A program made the translations under genes and the position numbers. Below are positions 17,927 through 28,799 of a stretch of 64,000 bases of DNA, piece after piece. Below the pieces are notes generated by a model that saw only the letters and a list, made by a program, of their open reading frames with translations, did no database searches and was not told where the DNA came from. This DNA is from Kiloniella sp. EL199 (GTDB lineage: Bacteria; Pseudomonadota; Alphaproteobacteria; Kiloniellales; Kiloniellaceae). How positions within the stretch are numbered: the stretch's first letter is position 1; each line of letters opens with the position of its first letter. The stretch is from NCBI RefSeq assembly GCF_900313065.1, contig NZ_OMPU01000006.1, positions 564,734 through 628,733 of the forward strand. Reading direction: 5' to 3'.

Positions 17927-17976
17927 TCATGTATCTTGGCCTGTCTCGACTTGGTTAGAGCAACGTTACATACCTC

Positions 17977-18516
17977 TTAAAACATACGCTTGAGCGTACC
18001 TTTTTTGTCGATGAACTGATGCTTGAAGGCCGCCCCGGCGTGGAGCAGGATTACGGCGATCAAGCCGTAGGCAATGTAGTAATGCAGGCTGATGGCAAGA
18101 TCACGGGTTGCATCGGAAATTGCTGTGAGCGCGGGAATGTCGAAAAGCCCGAAAAAAGTAAAGTCGCTTCCCGATGACGTTGAAATGGCATAGCCAGTCA
18201 GGGGCACGACAAACATGGAAAGCAGCAAGATGATGTGCACCACTTTTGCGCCGACTTTCTCCATCGGCTTGAGCGATTTTTGAAGACCGGGCGAGGGGGA
18301 AATCACTTTCCAGATCACAAAGACAGAGGCCAGTAACAGCACACAGATGCCAATGGCACGGTGCAGTTCCAGACCCGTGTGATACCAGGCGTCATAATAG
18401 CTGAGTCCGACCATCCACCAACCAAGACTGATCAGGCCGATAATGGAAAAAGCTATGAGCGCGTGCAGCAACTTGCTGACCAGCCCATAGCTATCTGTTG
18501 AATTGCGTATCATCAC
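17977..18516 (-). CDS. Cytochrome b561 family protein
   Basis: A 179-residue membrane protein with four hydrophobic helices and the histidines expected to bind b-type haem (in SKLLHALIAF, LELHRAIG, VVHIILL and SLHYYIAYG). Bacterial cytochromes b561 pass electrons between quinol and partners; some act as superoxide:ubiquinone oxidoreductases. The gene follows the YceI gene by 15 bp on the same strand, a pairing that recurs in proteobacteria, and ends before a strong terminator. Confidence 0.9.
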   Translation of the reverse strand: MMIRNSTDSYGLVSKLLHALIAFSIIGLISLGWWMVGLSYYDAWYHTGLELHRAIGICVLLLASVFVIWKVISPSPGLQKSLKPMEKVGAKVVHIILLLSMFVVPLTGYAISTSSGSDFTFFGLFDIPALTAISDATRDLAISLHYYIAYGLIAVILLHAGAAFKHQFIDKKGTLKRMF

Positions 18517-18531
18517 TGATAAGCGCTTTGA

Positions 18532-19119
18532 TTATTTCTTTTTGATGGCTTCTATGAAGAGATCAACCTGAACGTCTTCTGCCGCAGGGCCAAGATTAAA
18601 GTCCATGCCAAAATCACTCCGTTTCAGGGTATAGCTGCCTTCGAAACCGGCGCGATAGCCACCCCATGGGTCATCACCTTCACCGATTTTGGTGACGTCA
18701 AAAGAAATGTTTTTGGTAACACCGTGCAGGGTAAGATCACCGGAAAGCGTCCCACCGTTGGCATCGCCACTGTATCCTGTGCTGACAAAGGTCGCCGTCG
18801 GGTACTTTTCCACATCAAAGAAATCCGGGCTGCGCAGATGCTTGTCGCGCTCGGCGTGGTTGGTGTCCAGACTTGTTGTATCAATCACCAGATTAACTTT
18901 CTGGTCTGCGCCACCCGCAGGGTCAAAGTCCATGGTGCCGGAAATCTTGTTGAAAGTACCGGATAGCCAGCTAAAGCCAAGGTGCTTGGTTTTGAAATTG
19001 ATAAAAGAGTGGGTCGGGTCAATATCGTATTCGGCGGCATTTGCCATTGATACAGTCAACGATAGCGCCAAAGCCGCAAGACCAGTTGGAAGAACTTTTA
19101 AAGACTGCTTGAAAGACAT
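18532..19119 (-). CDS. YceI-family periplasmic lipocalin-like protein
   Basis: A 195-residue protein with a signal peptide (MSFKQ, hydrophobic core, cleavage after MANA at about residue 28) and a YceI domain beginning AEYDIDPTHSFINFKTKHLG. The YceI fold is a beta-barrel known to hold polyisoprenoids such as ubiquinone-8 in at least one structure. It is paired with the cytochrome b561 gene, so the two may work together on a quinone or isoprenoid in or near the inner membrane; that link is inference from gene order. Confidence 0.92.
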   Translation of the reverse strand: MSFKQSLKVLPTGLAALALSLTVSMANAAEYDIDPTHSFINFKTKHLGFSWLSGTFNKISGTMDFDPAGGADQKVNLVIDTTSLDTNHAERDKHLRSPDFFDVEKYPTATFVSTGYSGDANGGTLSGDLTLHGVTKNISFDVTKIGEGDDPWGGYRAGFEGSYTLKRSDFGMDFNLGPAAEDVQVDLFIEAIKKK

Positions 19120-19436
19120 GTGACATTCCCTGTGAAAAGATTCTTTCTAAATTAAATGATGAATTGAACCATATCATCCAATTCGTAAGTCTGGATGTAA
19201 CTATTGTGTGAGCAGACTTCAAGACGTTCCTAAAAAGTTAACAATTCAGGCGTCGCAAGCCAGCTACCAAGCAACAGTAAGAACCACTCAACTAACAAGC
19301 TGGAAGAGTTATAGGGAATAATAGAAAACGGTCCGTCGTTCGCCGAGATTGATTACATAAATCCCTTACACTGGCGTGGTACCGCCGAGGGTATGAAGAC
19401 CTACTGGATGGATAGGAAGAGATGAATGTTATCAAT
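19120..19436. other. Non-coding gap between YceI and an unknown membrane protein
   Basis: This 317-bp stretch holds the upstream region of the YceI gene and the tail of the unknown gene at 19437. I see no convincing gene, RNA or terminator in it. Confidence 0.5.
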
Positions 19437-20117
19437 TTAATGCCCTGGGTAAAAAGCATTGCAATTAATACGGAGCTCATGAAGCAGAGGAGAAATTTCA
19501 TCCATAAATTTATTAATATCTCTCGCCTGATTATTTTTAATCGGGTTAGGTGTTTCGTTTTTGATAATACTCAAAACATCAAAAAATGTGGGAACTACAT
19601 TAATGTCAGCATTATCTTCTGCTGCTAGCACAGAAGCTTTAATTTTCATAACTTTCTTATGAATTTTTAGTATTGCTGTTCTCAGATTAACGTCTATCAC
19701 ATCAACGTTTATGCAAAAATCTTCGATGCCTGATATAAAGTCACCGACAGCAAGGTAAAGCTTATCATAATCTTCGCTAGTATATCGGTTCTCATTAAAG
19801 GCATCATCATCTTGGTTATGATATGCGACTATTTTTTTATAATATTGAATGAAATTAGTATCTCTTTGTATTTCTTCATAATGCTTTCCAATGTAATCAA
19901 TTGTGTTTTTTTCTATATTCTGAAGGTGTGGTAATCGAGCAGCATAATATGCGAGAGAACCACCAACCAACCCAAGAATACCTGCAACAAGTGTTTCCCA
20001 CTGTATTTCCTTAAGAGCATTTTCGCCTTCGACCATATGAATGACTGCAAAAATCCAGCAGATTACGAATGCAATAAATGTAAAAAGCAATACAGGTTGC
20101 AACCATCGATCAATCAT
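19437..20117 (-). CDS. Unknown protein with two N-terminal membrane helices
   Basis: A 226-residue protein I do not recognise. Two hydrophobic helices occupy about residues 8-28 (VLLFTFIAFVICWIFAVIHM) and 41-60 (TLVAGILGLVGGSLAYYAAR). They are followed by a helical, charged cytoplasmic part (HLQNIEKNTIDYIGKHYEEI onward) with no known catalytic motif. The DNA looks more AT-rich than the flanking genes, and the gene lies next to the 3' end of tRNA-Gln, a common insertion point for foreign DNA, so it may have been acquired. No integrase or repeat of the tRNA end was found. Confidence 0.65.
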   Translation of the reverse strand: MIDRWLQPVLLFTFIAFVICWIFAVIHMVEGENALKEIQWETLVAGILGLVGGSLAYYAARLPHLQNIEKNTIDYIGKHYEEIQRDTNFIQYYKKIVAYHNQDDDAFNENRYTSEDYDKLYLAVGDFISGIEDFCINVDVIDVNLRTAILKIHKKVMKIKASVLAAEDNADINVVPTFFDVLSIIKNETPNPIKNNQARDINKFMDEISPLLHELRINCNAFYPGH

Positions 20118-20363
20118 ATGAACCTCTTGAAGTCTAATTGTTGCAAAGTTCTCAAACTATTCCTTTGGTCGTCAAGGTTCTTTATAAATTCCCTTTTAAA
20201 AATGAAGAGTGTCGATGATGGGACAACATTTTGTTGATTGGATTGATGAGTGTAAATAAAAACATGTTACCCAATTTGTTACCCAAAAATACGCATAAAC
20301 TTAATGGGAAACATAATGTGTTATGTGATAAGTGCTTGATTCTATTTAATTATATGTGTGAAA

Positions 20364-20437
20364 TGGATCCGGGACCAGGATTCGAACCTGGACTGAAGGA
20401 GTCAGAGTCCTTAGTTCTACCGTTAAACTATCCCGGA
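20364..20437 (-). tRNA. tRNA-Gln (anticodon CUG)
   Basis: A full cloverleaf can be drawn on the minus strand. Acceptor stem TCCGGGA pairs with TCCCGGA, followed by T and an encoded CCA. The D arm lies around AGTTTAACGGTAGAACT. The anticodon stem AAGGA / TCCTT encloses the loop CTCTGAC with anticodon CTG. The T arm CCAGG TTCGAAT CCTGG is intact. It reads CAG codons. Confidence 0.95.
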
Positions 20438-20459
20438 TCAGGGTTCAGCGCTTAAAAAT

Positions 20460-20503
20460 TCTGGCAGATCACGATGATCATTGGATGATCACTCTAAGCC
20501 AGA
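20460..20503. repeat. Nested inverted repeat between tRNA-Gln and the Ppx/GppA gene
   Basis: An inner perfect dyad TGATCAT / ATGATCA (20475-20491, 3-nt centre) lies inside an outer pair TCTGGC (20460-20465) / GCCAGA (20498-20503). No T-run follows on either strand, so it does not look like a terminator. It may be an operator or an RNA hairpin in a leader. Confidence 0.45.
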
Positions 20504-20704
20504 CTTGCTGATAACGGTGACTTGCGGGGCTTCATATAGTCCCTTGGCTCAAATCTTACAACACATTTTTACGTCCTGTGATGTTTTTTTGCTTTTGGGG
20601 CATTTTTCAGGCTCTAATGGTGAATAGATGGTTGATCTTTGCCCCCTTGAATTCGTAAGAAGGGAGTGCCGGATGGTTGTCCGGTTGGATCAGGAGCAGA
20701 ATTT

Positions 20705-21781
20705 TTGACGGTTACTTCGCAGGCCCGTAAAAAAGCCTTGTACAAAAAGGCGGCTAAACGGGCGGACAACAATGTTTACGCCGCAATAGATTTGGGGACC
20801 AATAACTGTCGCCTGTTGGTTGCGCGTTCCAGCCGTAAAAACTTTCGTGTTCTTGATACCTTTTCCCGCATTGTCCGTTTGGGCGAGGGGCTGAGTCAGA
20901 CAGGAAACCTGTCGGAAGAGGCCATGCGCCGTACGCTTTCTGCGCTCAAGATCTGTACCAGCAAACTCAAACGCCGTGGTGTGACAAAACTGCGTTGTGT
21001 CGCGACCGAGGCTTGCCGCCGGGCGGCAAACGGGGATGATTTTATCAAACGCGTTAAGCAGGAAACCGGGCTGGATCTGGAAATTATCGATAACTCGGAA
21101 GAGGCAGCCTTGGCTATTATGGGCTGTGCGCCTTTGTTGAACCCGGACCTGCCCGAAGCCCTGATCTTTGATATTGGCGGGGGTAGTACCGAAGTAAGCT
21201 GGATTCGTCAGGGCGATAAAGAAACGACATCGGATACTGCTAAATCGCATACCCCTAAACCGATTCCCTCAAAGCCTGTGGTGCCCAATCCTGTTATGGA
21301 AGACTGGTATTCGGTTTCCAAAGGGGTTGTAACCCTTGCCGAGAAATACGGCGGACGGGATATCACGCCGGAAACCTATCAACAGATGGTTCAGGAAATC
21401 TATGATGACTTCTTGATCTTTGAACAAAAACACGGCTTTGCCCAACGAGTGCGCGACGGCAAGTTACAGCTGTTGGGCACATCCGGCACGGTAACGACAC
21501 TGGTCGGGGTGTATAAAAAGCTGCCGCGCTATGACCGCAACCGGGTTGATGGTACCCTGATCAATTGCGATACCGCCATTGGTCTCTGTCACAAGATTGC
21601 CAGCATGACCTATGCCCAACGGGTGGCAAATCCCTGTATCGGCAGTCAGCGTGCTGATCTTGTGGTGGCGGGCTGTGCCATCTTCGAAGCCTTGGCCAAG
21701 CTGTGGCCTGTTGCACAACTGCGCGTCGCCGACAGAGGCCTGCGCGAAGGTATTCTCTACAAGCTGATCAACGAGGGGTAA
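20705..21781 (+). CDS. Ppx/GppA-family phosphatase
   Basis: An exopolyphosphatase/guanosine pentaphosphatase family protein, about 358 residues. The ASKHA-type phosphate-1 motif AAIDLGTNNCRLLVA is near the N-terminus, and IFDIGGGSTEVSW forms the second phosphate loop. The family hydrolyses long-chain polyphosphate or converts pppGpp to ppGpp; which applies here is open. I prefer the TTG at 20705, 8 nt after AGGAG, over an in-frame GTG at 20666 that has no properly spaced ribosome site. It is followed after about 300 bp by rlmE; Ppx/GppA and RlmE genes are neighbours in many Alphaproteobacteria. Confidence 0.88.
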   Translation: MTVTSQARKKALYKKAAKRADNNVYAAIDLGTNNCRLLVARSSRKNFRVLDTFSRIVRLGEGLSQTGNLSEEAMRRTLSALKICTSKLKRRGVTKLRCVATEACRRAANGDDFIKRVKQETGLDLEIIDNSEEAALAIMGCAPLLNPDLPEALIFDIGGGSTEVSWIRQGDKETTSDTAKSHTPKPIPSKPVVPNPVMEDWYSVSKGVVTLAEKYGGRDITPETYQQMVQEIYDDFLIFEQKHGFAQRVRDGKLQLLGTSGTVTTLVGVYKKLPRYDRNRVDGTLINCDTAIGLCHKIASMTYAQRVANPCIGSQRADLVVAGCAIFEALAKLWPVAQLRVADRGLREGILYKLINEG

Positions 21782-22088
21782 GTTCCTTACTGGTTTTCAA
21801 GATTAATTCTTAGGGAGACGGTTTCTCTGGGGACGGTTCCTGAAGAGAATGTTTTAACTTCTACTCTCTATTTTAATACCCTGTATTTTAAGATCGACCT
21901 GATACTATATATCTTGTTTTGTATCAGGGAAGGCGATGCGGCATTTGAGGTTTTATCAATCCTGATGTATAGCCCTGCTATGAAACACTATGCCAATAAA
22001 GTTTGGTGTATATTATACTATGTCTTTTGACCCTATAATCATGTGTCAGAAAGCGGCAGTTAGAAAGTGCCAGTTAGAAAGAGAAAGA
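21782..22088. other. Spacer between Ppx/GppA and rlmE
   Basis: About 300 bp without a supported gene. An in-frame extension of rlmE reaches to 21990 but is of low quality. I see no clear terminator. Confidence 0.45.
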
Positions 22089-22799
22089 ATGAGCTCTTCA
22101 GGTAAATCCAAAAAAGGCGGCTCTCGTCCCAGCAGTAATCCTTCGGGGCGTGGACTGAAAGTCCGTGTGAAAACTGCGGCTCGGCGCTCGAACTCTTCTG
22201 CGCGCTGGTTGAACCGTCAACTCAACGATCCCTATGTCCAAGAGGCCAAAAAGCGCGGCTATCGGGGACGGGCAGCCTTTAAGATTGCTCAGATCGACGA
22301 CAAGTTTAAAATTTTCAAAAAGAATTCCCGCATTGTCGATTTGGGATGCGCCCCAGGGGGGTGGTGTCAGGTCGCTGTTGAACGCTGTGGACCCGGAGCG
22401 CATATCGTGGGCATGGATCTCCAAGAGGTCGAGCCGATTGCCGGGGTTGTTCTGCTGCAGGGTGACTTTATGGATGACGATGCGCCTGCGCGTCTTAAGA
22501 CTGAATTGAACGGGCCTGCCGATATTGTTCTGTCGGATATGGCGGCGGCGGCAACGGGCCATCCTCAGACGGATCACCTGCGGATTATGGGCCTGATGGA
22601 AACCGCCCTGATGTTTGCTGAGGAAGTTCTGGTTCCCGGCGGAAGTTTTATCGGTAAGGTCTTACAGGGTGGGGCGCAGGCCGAGTTGTTGAAGTTAGTG
22701 AAAACCAAATTTAAAAGCGTGCGCCATTTCAAACCAGATTCCAGTCGCAAGGATTCTTCTGAAATGTTCCTTGTCGCGACAGGTTTCAAGGAAAATTAA
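22089..22799 (+). CDS. rlmE: 23S rRNA (uridine-2'-O)-methyltransferase RlmE (FtsJ)
   Basis: A 236-residue SAM-dependent methyltransferase that methylates the 2'-O of U2552 in 23S rRNA. After a basic, serine-rich N-terminal tail come SARWLNRQLNDPYVQEAKK, the catalytic Lys of AAFKI, the SAM motif VDLGCAPGGWCQVA, the Asp of VLSDMAA, and the Lys in GKVLQGG, consistent with the K-D-K-E tetrad. I chose the ATG at 22089 (MSSSGK) because a purine-rich site precedes it; the longer frame from 21990 lacks family similarity. Confidence 0.93.
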   Translation: MSSSGKSKKGGSRPSSNPSGRGLKVRVKTAARRSNSSARWLNRQLNDPYVQEAKKRGYRGRAAFKIAQIDDKFKIFKKNSRIVDLGCAPGGWCQVAVERCGPGAHIVGMDLQEVEPIAGVVLLQGDFMDDDAPARLKTELNGPADIVLSDMAAAATGHPQTDHLRIMGLMETALMFAEEVLVPGGSFIGKVLQGGAQAELLKLVKTKFKSVRHFKPDSSRKDSSEMFLVATGFKEN

Positions 22800-22953
22800 G
22801 GTCGTTATAGCTGCTTGAGAAGAGTGCTGAAAAGCCCAGAAAAATCATAGTTAAATTTAATGTTATAATTGAAAATTCAGGGCTTTTTGACGTTCTGTTT
22901 TATGCGCAACCTGATCAGCATATAAAATAATTGAATCGTCATCTTTTAATCAC

Positions 22954-22981
22954 TTGGCTTTAGGTCGCTTCTGTGTAGAAT
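22954..22981 (+). promoter_or_regulatory. Candidate guaB promoter
   Basis: TTGGCT (22954-22959) and TAGAAT (22976-22981) are separated by 16 bp, 83 bp before the guaB ATG. The match to sigma-70 consensus is partial. Confidence 0.4.
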
Positions 22982-23000
22982 GCGGCGTCAATCGGATTTA

Positions 23001-23040
23001 GCCACTATGGTGTGGCACCCATACGGGAAACAAGGTTTCC
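23001..23040 (+). promoter_or_regulatory. Two tandem hairpins in the guaB leader
   Basis: GCCAC / GTGGC (23001-23005, 23012-23016) and GGAAAC / GTTTCC (23026-23031, 23035-23040) are perfect stems in the predicted 5' leader, ending 23 nt before the ATG. They do not match a riboswitch I know. Confidence 0.35.
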
Positions 23041-23057
23041 TCGCGTCTAAGGGATAG

Positions 23058-24527
<1,470 letters not shown>

Positions 24528-24606
24528 GGACCTAAGATATTAGAGCGTAGTAATCAGCGTTTGGTTTCTGCCTCCTAATCGACTATTTTTCCATAGTCAC
24601 CTTTTT

Positions 24607-24642
24607 AAAGGGCGGCCTCCTGTACCGGGTGTCGCCCTTTTT
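24607..24642 (+). terminator. guaB terminator
   Basis: AAAGGGCG (24607-24614) pairs with CGCCCTTT (24633-24640), followed by further T residues. A possible GTG start for the next gene at 24629 falls inside this stem, which argues against that start. Confidence 0.75.
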
Positions 24643-24670
24643 ATTCCCGATTATAAACGCGAGACCTGTT

Positions 24671-25984
24671 GTGAGACCTTCTGGACGTATTCAAACTTCA
24701 ATCGAACTTCTGACCGAAGTTATGGACTCATCCCTGCCTATGGATCGTGTGGTCAACAGCTACCTGCGGGCGCGGCGCTTTATTGGTTCCAAAGATCGCA
24801 AGGATATCTCTGCACGGGTCTATGGTGTGATCAGATCCAAGTGTCGACTGGATTGGTGGACAATAAAATCAGGTCTTGGGGACGGGTGTCGATCACTGGT
24901 TTTATCATACGCAACACTGGTTGAAGGTTTGAAAGCTTCTGAACTGGATGAAATTTGCGACGGTGGAGATTATAGCCCCCGTGCCCTCAGCGAGTTTGAA
25001 AACGAAGCTTTGGCAACGTTACAGGGGCAGGATCTAAACCATCCGGATATGCCCGCATCGGTTCAGGGGGAACTACCGGACTGGCTCTACGCTTTGTTTG
25101 AAAAACAGTTTGGTATCGAAGGTGCCAAGACAGAAGCTGCTGGTTTACAACATCAGGCCAGCCTTGATCTGCGCGCGAACCTGCTAAAGGGCGAACGGGA
25201 TCAGGCAATTGCGCTACTCGGCAAAGATAATGTCGAAGGGGCCGTGACAGAATTTTCACCTTGGGGCATTCGGGTTCAAGGGCGCACAGCCCTCGGAAAC
25301 TGCAAAGCCTTTCGCGATGGTCTGGTTGAAGTTCAGGACGAAGGGTCACAACTTATCGCTCTGTTATGTGATGTGACGCCGGGCCAGTCTGTGCTTGATC
25401 TCTGTGCGGGTGCCGGGGGGAAGTCTCTTGCCTTGGGCGCTTTACTGAAAAACGACGGGGAGTTGGTGGCCATGGATATTGATCCTCGTCGTCTTCAACG
25501 GGCGGAACCCCGTGTTGAAAAAGCAGGTATTGAAAACATCCGCTATGCGACCCTGAACAAAGATAATCTGAAGAAGATGTCAGCAAAAGACGCTGGCGAA
25601 GGTTTTGACCGTGTCTTGGTCGATGCGCCCTGTTCAGGAAGCGGCACATGGCGGCGACAGCCGGATGCACGTTTGCGCATTACGTCAGAAAAGTTCGCAA
25701 ACTACAGAGAAATGCAGGCGACCGTACTGGAACAAGGAGCGTCCTGCGTAAAGGTTGGCGGTCGCCTGATCTATGCGACCTGCTCGGCTCTTGATGAGGA
25801 AAATACGGATCAGATTGATAGCTTCCTTGCAAAACACCCGAACTATCAACGCGTACCTGTCAGCAAGGTTTGGAGCGAGCTGGGCATGGAACCTTGTGCC
25901 TTTATTGACGAAACAATGAAGGTATCCCCCGCACAACACGGCCTTGACGGTTTCTTTTGCGCGGTACTGGAAAGACAGACGTAA
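24671..25984 (+). CDS. RsmB/NOP-family rRNA cytosine-C5 methyltransferase
   Basis: A class I SAM-dependent RNA cytosine methyltransferase, about 437 residues from GTG 24671 (VRPSGRIQTSIELL, where related alphaproteobacterial proteins begin). The SAM site LDLCAGAGGKSLALGALL, the motif VLVDAPCSGSGTWRR (Pro-Cys of motif IV) and ATCSALDEEN (catalytic Cys region of motif VI) are all present. The family methylates m5C in rRNA, as RsmB does for C967 of 16S rRNA; the exact target here is not known. The gene sits between guaB and a TSUP permease, in the same direction. Confidence 0.88.
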   Translation: MRPSGRIQTSIELLTEVMDSSLPMDRVVNSYLRARRFIGSKDRKDISARVYGVIRSKCRLDWWTIKSGLGDGCRSLVLSYATLVEGLKASELDEICDGGDYSPRALSEFENEALATLQGQDLNHPDMPASVQGELPDWLYALFEKQFGIEGAKTEAAGLQHQASLDLRANLLKGERDQAIALLGKDNVEGAVTEFSPWGIRVQGRTALGNCKAFRDGLVEVQDEGSQLIALLCDVTPGQSVLDLCAGAGGKSLALGALLKNDGELVAMDIDPRRLQRAEPRVEKAGIENIRYATLNKDNLKKMSAKDAGEGFDRVLVDAPCSGSGTWRRQPDARLRITSEKFANYREMQATVLEQGASCVKVGGRLIYATCSALDEENTDQIDSFLAKHPNYQRVPVSKVWSELGMEPCAFIDETMKVSPAQHGLDGFFCAVLERQT

Positions 25985-26150
25985 TCGGTAATGCGTTGGA
26001 CTATTTCGGGATTGTACCCAAAACAATTTGTGCGCGGACAATCTTGATCGGATAATATCTTTTGGTGCAAAGCTAAGAAAAGCTTGTTAGGACTAGATCC
26101 TGTTTTTCCGATTTTATTTTTCGGCTCTTTTCTTCCGACAGGTCACCAGA

Positions 26151-26960
26151 ATGGATTTCTTTTCTCCCGAGCTTCTTGCTCTGATGTTTGCTGCGGGGCT
26201 TTTCGCAGGTTTTGTTGATGCGATTGCCGGGGGTGGGGGGCTGATTACACTACCGGTCCTGTTGACTGTCGGACTTTCGCCAGTTCAGGCCATTGCAACC
26301 AATAAGCTACAGGGATCTTTTGGCACCTTTTCCGCGACGCTTAATTTCATTCGCAAAGGTCATCTGGATATCAAGGCATGGATACTGCCGATTGTCCTGA
26401 CCTTTATCGGGGCGGCGTCCGGTGTGCTTGTCCTTCGATCGGTTGATAGCAGCTTTCTGGTCAATGCCATTCCCTTTTTGTTGATAGCCATTGCGATCTA
26501 TTTCCTCTTTCAACGTAAGCTGGGGGATGAAGATCGATATCAGAGGGTCAGTCGGAATGTCTTTGCTTTCTTCTTTGGCACGGGCATTGGCTTTTATGAC
26601 GGCTTCTTCGGCCCCGGAACGGGATCGTTCTTTACCTTGGCAATTGTGACCTTGCTTGGCTACAACATCCTGAAAGCCACGGCCCATGCAAAGCTGTTGA
26701 ACTTTACAAGCAACTTTGCCTCGCTGCTGTTCTTTATTGTGGGTGACAGTCTGGTGTGGTCTGTTGGCTTGATTATGGCCTGTGGGTCCATCGTCGGGGG
26801 CTATTTGGGGGCGCAGATGACCATGAAGCACGGCGCGCGGATTATTCGGCCGCTTTTGGTTGTGACGTCGATTCTCATGACCGTAAAGCTGATCTATTCT
26901 AACCCGGATCATATTCTTGGACGCTGGATAGTTTCGTTTTTGGATGTTTTTCTTTCGTAG
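26151..26960 (+). CDS. TSUP-family membrane permease (TauE/SafE, YfcA-like)
   Basis: A 269-residue polytopic membrane protein with about eight hydrophobic segments. The TSUP hallmarks FAGFVDAIAGGGGLITLPVL (about 18-37), the TNKLQGSFG segment after it, and the repeated counterpart GFYDGFFGPGTGSFFTLAI (about 147-165) show an internal duplication. Members export or import sulfur compounds such as sulfite or sulfonates, but substrates are rarely predictable. No sulfur gene is adjacent. Confidence 0.9.
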   Translation: MDFFSPELLALMFAAGLFAGFVDAIAGGGGLITLPVLLTVGLSPVQAIATNKLQGSFGTFSATLNFIRKGHLDIKAWILPIVLTFIGAASGVLVLRSVDSSFLVNAIPFLLIAIAIYFLFQRKLGDEDRYQRVSRNVFAFFFGTGIGFYDGFFGPGTGSFFTLAIVTLLGYNILKATAHAKLLNFTSNFASLLFFIVGDSLVWSVGLIMACGSIVGGYLGAQMTMKHGARIIRPLLVVTSILMTVKLIYSNPDHILGRWIVSFLDVFLS

Positions 26961-27166
26961 CCTAAAAAGTGACGGCGAAAAGAGAAACACGACCTTTATG
27001 GCTTGCTGTAAAAAGAGCCTAAAACAGGCAAAAGGGCTGTTTCTGTCTTTGACATTTGTCGCGCTTTACGGCAGGTAAGGGGCGTGAAACTGAACGCGCC
27101 CTGGATGCTAGTAGCTGGAAGTGCCACTACGGGTATCGGGCTTATAGCGGAGCATGAGTTCCATCC

Positions 27167-28720
27167 ATGACTGATCGTATTCTCATTATTGATTTCGGGT
27201 CACAGGTTACCCAGCTGATTGCACGTCGTGTGCGTGAAAGCGGTGTCTATTCCGAAATTCATCCCTTTAACGCCGTTGATGACGCGCTTTTGGAAAGCTA
27301 TGCCCCTAAGGGCATCATTCTCTCCGGCGGTCCGGCTTCTGTAACCTGGGACGATGCCCCGTCTGCACCAAAGAAGGTGTTTGAAATGGGTATTCCGGTT
27401 CTGGGGATCTGTTATGGACAGCAGACCATGATGGAACAGCTTGGAGGTAAGGTTGAAACATCAGACCATCAAGAATTTGGTCGCGCCATCGTTGATATCA
27501 AAGAAGACTGTGCCTTGTTCCACGGGGTTTGGAATGTCGGCACGCAAGAACAGGTCTGGATGAGTCACGGTGACCGCGTTGGCAAGCTGGCACCGGGCTT
27601 TCGCGTTGTAGCAACGTCCGAAGGCGCGCCCTATGCGGCTGTAGCAAATAACGAAAAGCGTTTTTATGCAGTTCAATTCCACCCGGAAGTGGTGCACACT
27701 CCCCACGGCGCCCAGCTGTTGAAGAACTTTACCCATGGCGTGGCCGGCTGTTCCGGTGACTGGACCATGGCTGCCTTCAAAGATCAGGAAATTGCCAAGA
27801 TCCGCGAGCAGGTTGGCGATGGCAAAGTAATCTGCGGCCTGTCCGGTGGTGTCGACAGCTCTGTTGTTGCTGTTCTGTTGCACGAAGCGATTGGTGAACA
27901 GCTTACCTGTGTGTTTGTTGATACTGGCTTTATGCGTATGGGTGAAGCTGAACAGGTCGTGACTTTGTTCCGTGATCACTACAACATTGAACTGATCCAT
28001 GTTGATGCTGCGGACAAGTTTTTTGACGCTCTCGGGGATGAGTTTGATCCAGAGAAAAAGCGCAAAACCATCGGTGGTCTCTTTATCGATATTTTCGAAG
28101 AGGAAGCAAACAAAGTTGGTGGCGCAGACTTCCTTGCACAGGGAACGCTGTATCCGGATGTCATTGAGTCCGTTTCTTTTACGGGGGGGCCGAGTGTAAC
28201 GATCAAATCGCACCATAATGTAGGTGGCTTGCCAGAGCGTATGAACATGAAGCTGGTTGAGCCATTACGAGAGCTGTTCAAAGATGAAGTTCGTGACCTT
28301 GGACGTGAACTGGGTCTACCTGATACTTTCGTTGATCGTCATCCCTTCCCGGGACCTGGCCTTGCGATCCGTATTCCGGGACAGCCTCTCACGCCAGAGA
28401 AATGCGATATCCTGCGCAAAGCAGATGCTATTTATCTTGATGAGATCCGCAAAGCTGGTTTGTATGATGAAATCTGGCAGGCCTTTGCCGTTTTGCTTCC
28501 CGTCAGAACCGTTGGCGTTATGGGCGATGCTAGAACCTATGATTTCGTTTGTGCTCTGCGAGCAGTTACTTCGACAGACGGGATGACCGCGGACTATTAC
28601 CACTTTGATCACAACTTCCTTGGACGTGTTTCCAACCGGATTATCAACGAAGTTCGTGGCATCAACCGGGTGGTCTATGACTGCACCTCAAAGCCACCAG
28701 GAACCATCGAGTGGGAATAA
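27167..28720 (+). CDS. guaA: GMP synthase (glutamine-hydrolysing)
   Basis: A 517-residue enzyme that aminates XMP to GMP with glutamine and ATP. The N-terminal class I amidotransferase has the nucleophile in GICYGQQ (Cys at about 86) and the His/Glu pair in FHPEV. The ATP pyrophosphatase domain has the P-loop SGGVDSS (about 227-233). The C-terminal dimerisation domain ends in KPPGTIEWE, the invariant GuaA terminus. A strong terminator follows. Confidence 0.97.
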   Translation: MTDRILIIDFGSQVTQLIARRVRESGVYSEIHPFNAVDDALLESYAPKGIILSGGPASVTWDDAPSAPKKVFEMGIPVLGICYGQQTMMEQLGGKVETSDHQEFGRAIVDIKEDCALFHGVWNVGTQEQVWMSHGDRVGKLAPGFRVVATSEGAPYAAVANNEKRFYAVQFHPEVVHTPHGAQLLKNFTHGVAGCSGDWTMAAFKDQEIAKIREQVGDGKVICGLSGGVDSSVVAVLLHEAIGEQLTCVFVDTGFMRMGEAEQVVTLFRDHYNIELIHVDAADKFFDALGDEFDPEKKRKTIGGLFIDIFEEEANKVGGADFLAQGTLYPDVIESVSFTGGPSVTIKSHHNVGGLPERMNMKLVEPLRELFKDEVRDLGRELGLPDTFVDRHPFPGPGLAIRIPGQPLTPEKCDILRKADAIYLDEIRKAGLYDEIWQAFAVLLPVRTVGVMGDARTYDFVCALRAVTSTDGMTADYYHFDHNFLGRVSNRIINEVRGINRVVYDCTSKPPGTIEWE

Positions 28721-28759
28721 TTCTGTAGGATTAATCCTGCGATAAAAGTTTATGTTAAG

Positions 28760-28785
28760 GGCGAAACCAGGTGTTTCGCCTTTTT
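28760..28785 (+). terminator. guaA terminator
   Basis: Perfect 8-bp stem GGCGAAAC (28760-28767) / GTTTCGCC (28773-28780) with a 5-nt loop and TTTTT. Confidence 0.9.
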
Positions 28786-28799
28786 CATTTATGTATGGA

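Noticed and set aside
20265-20310. Repeated GTTACCCAA segments near the tRNA as a possible attachment site or integrase relic
   Set aside because: No copy of the tRNA 3' end and no recognisable integrase residues were found.
24629-24670. Upstream GTG start for the RsmB-like methyltransferase
   Set aside because: It lies within the guaB terminator stem and adds residues with no similarity to the family.
26307-26990. Antisense open frame (227 codons) opposite the TSUP permease
   Set aside because: The translated product is a mirror of membrane-protein codons, strongly charged and without any motif.
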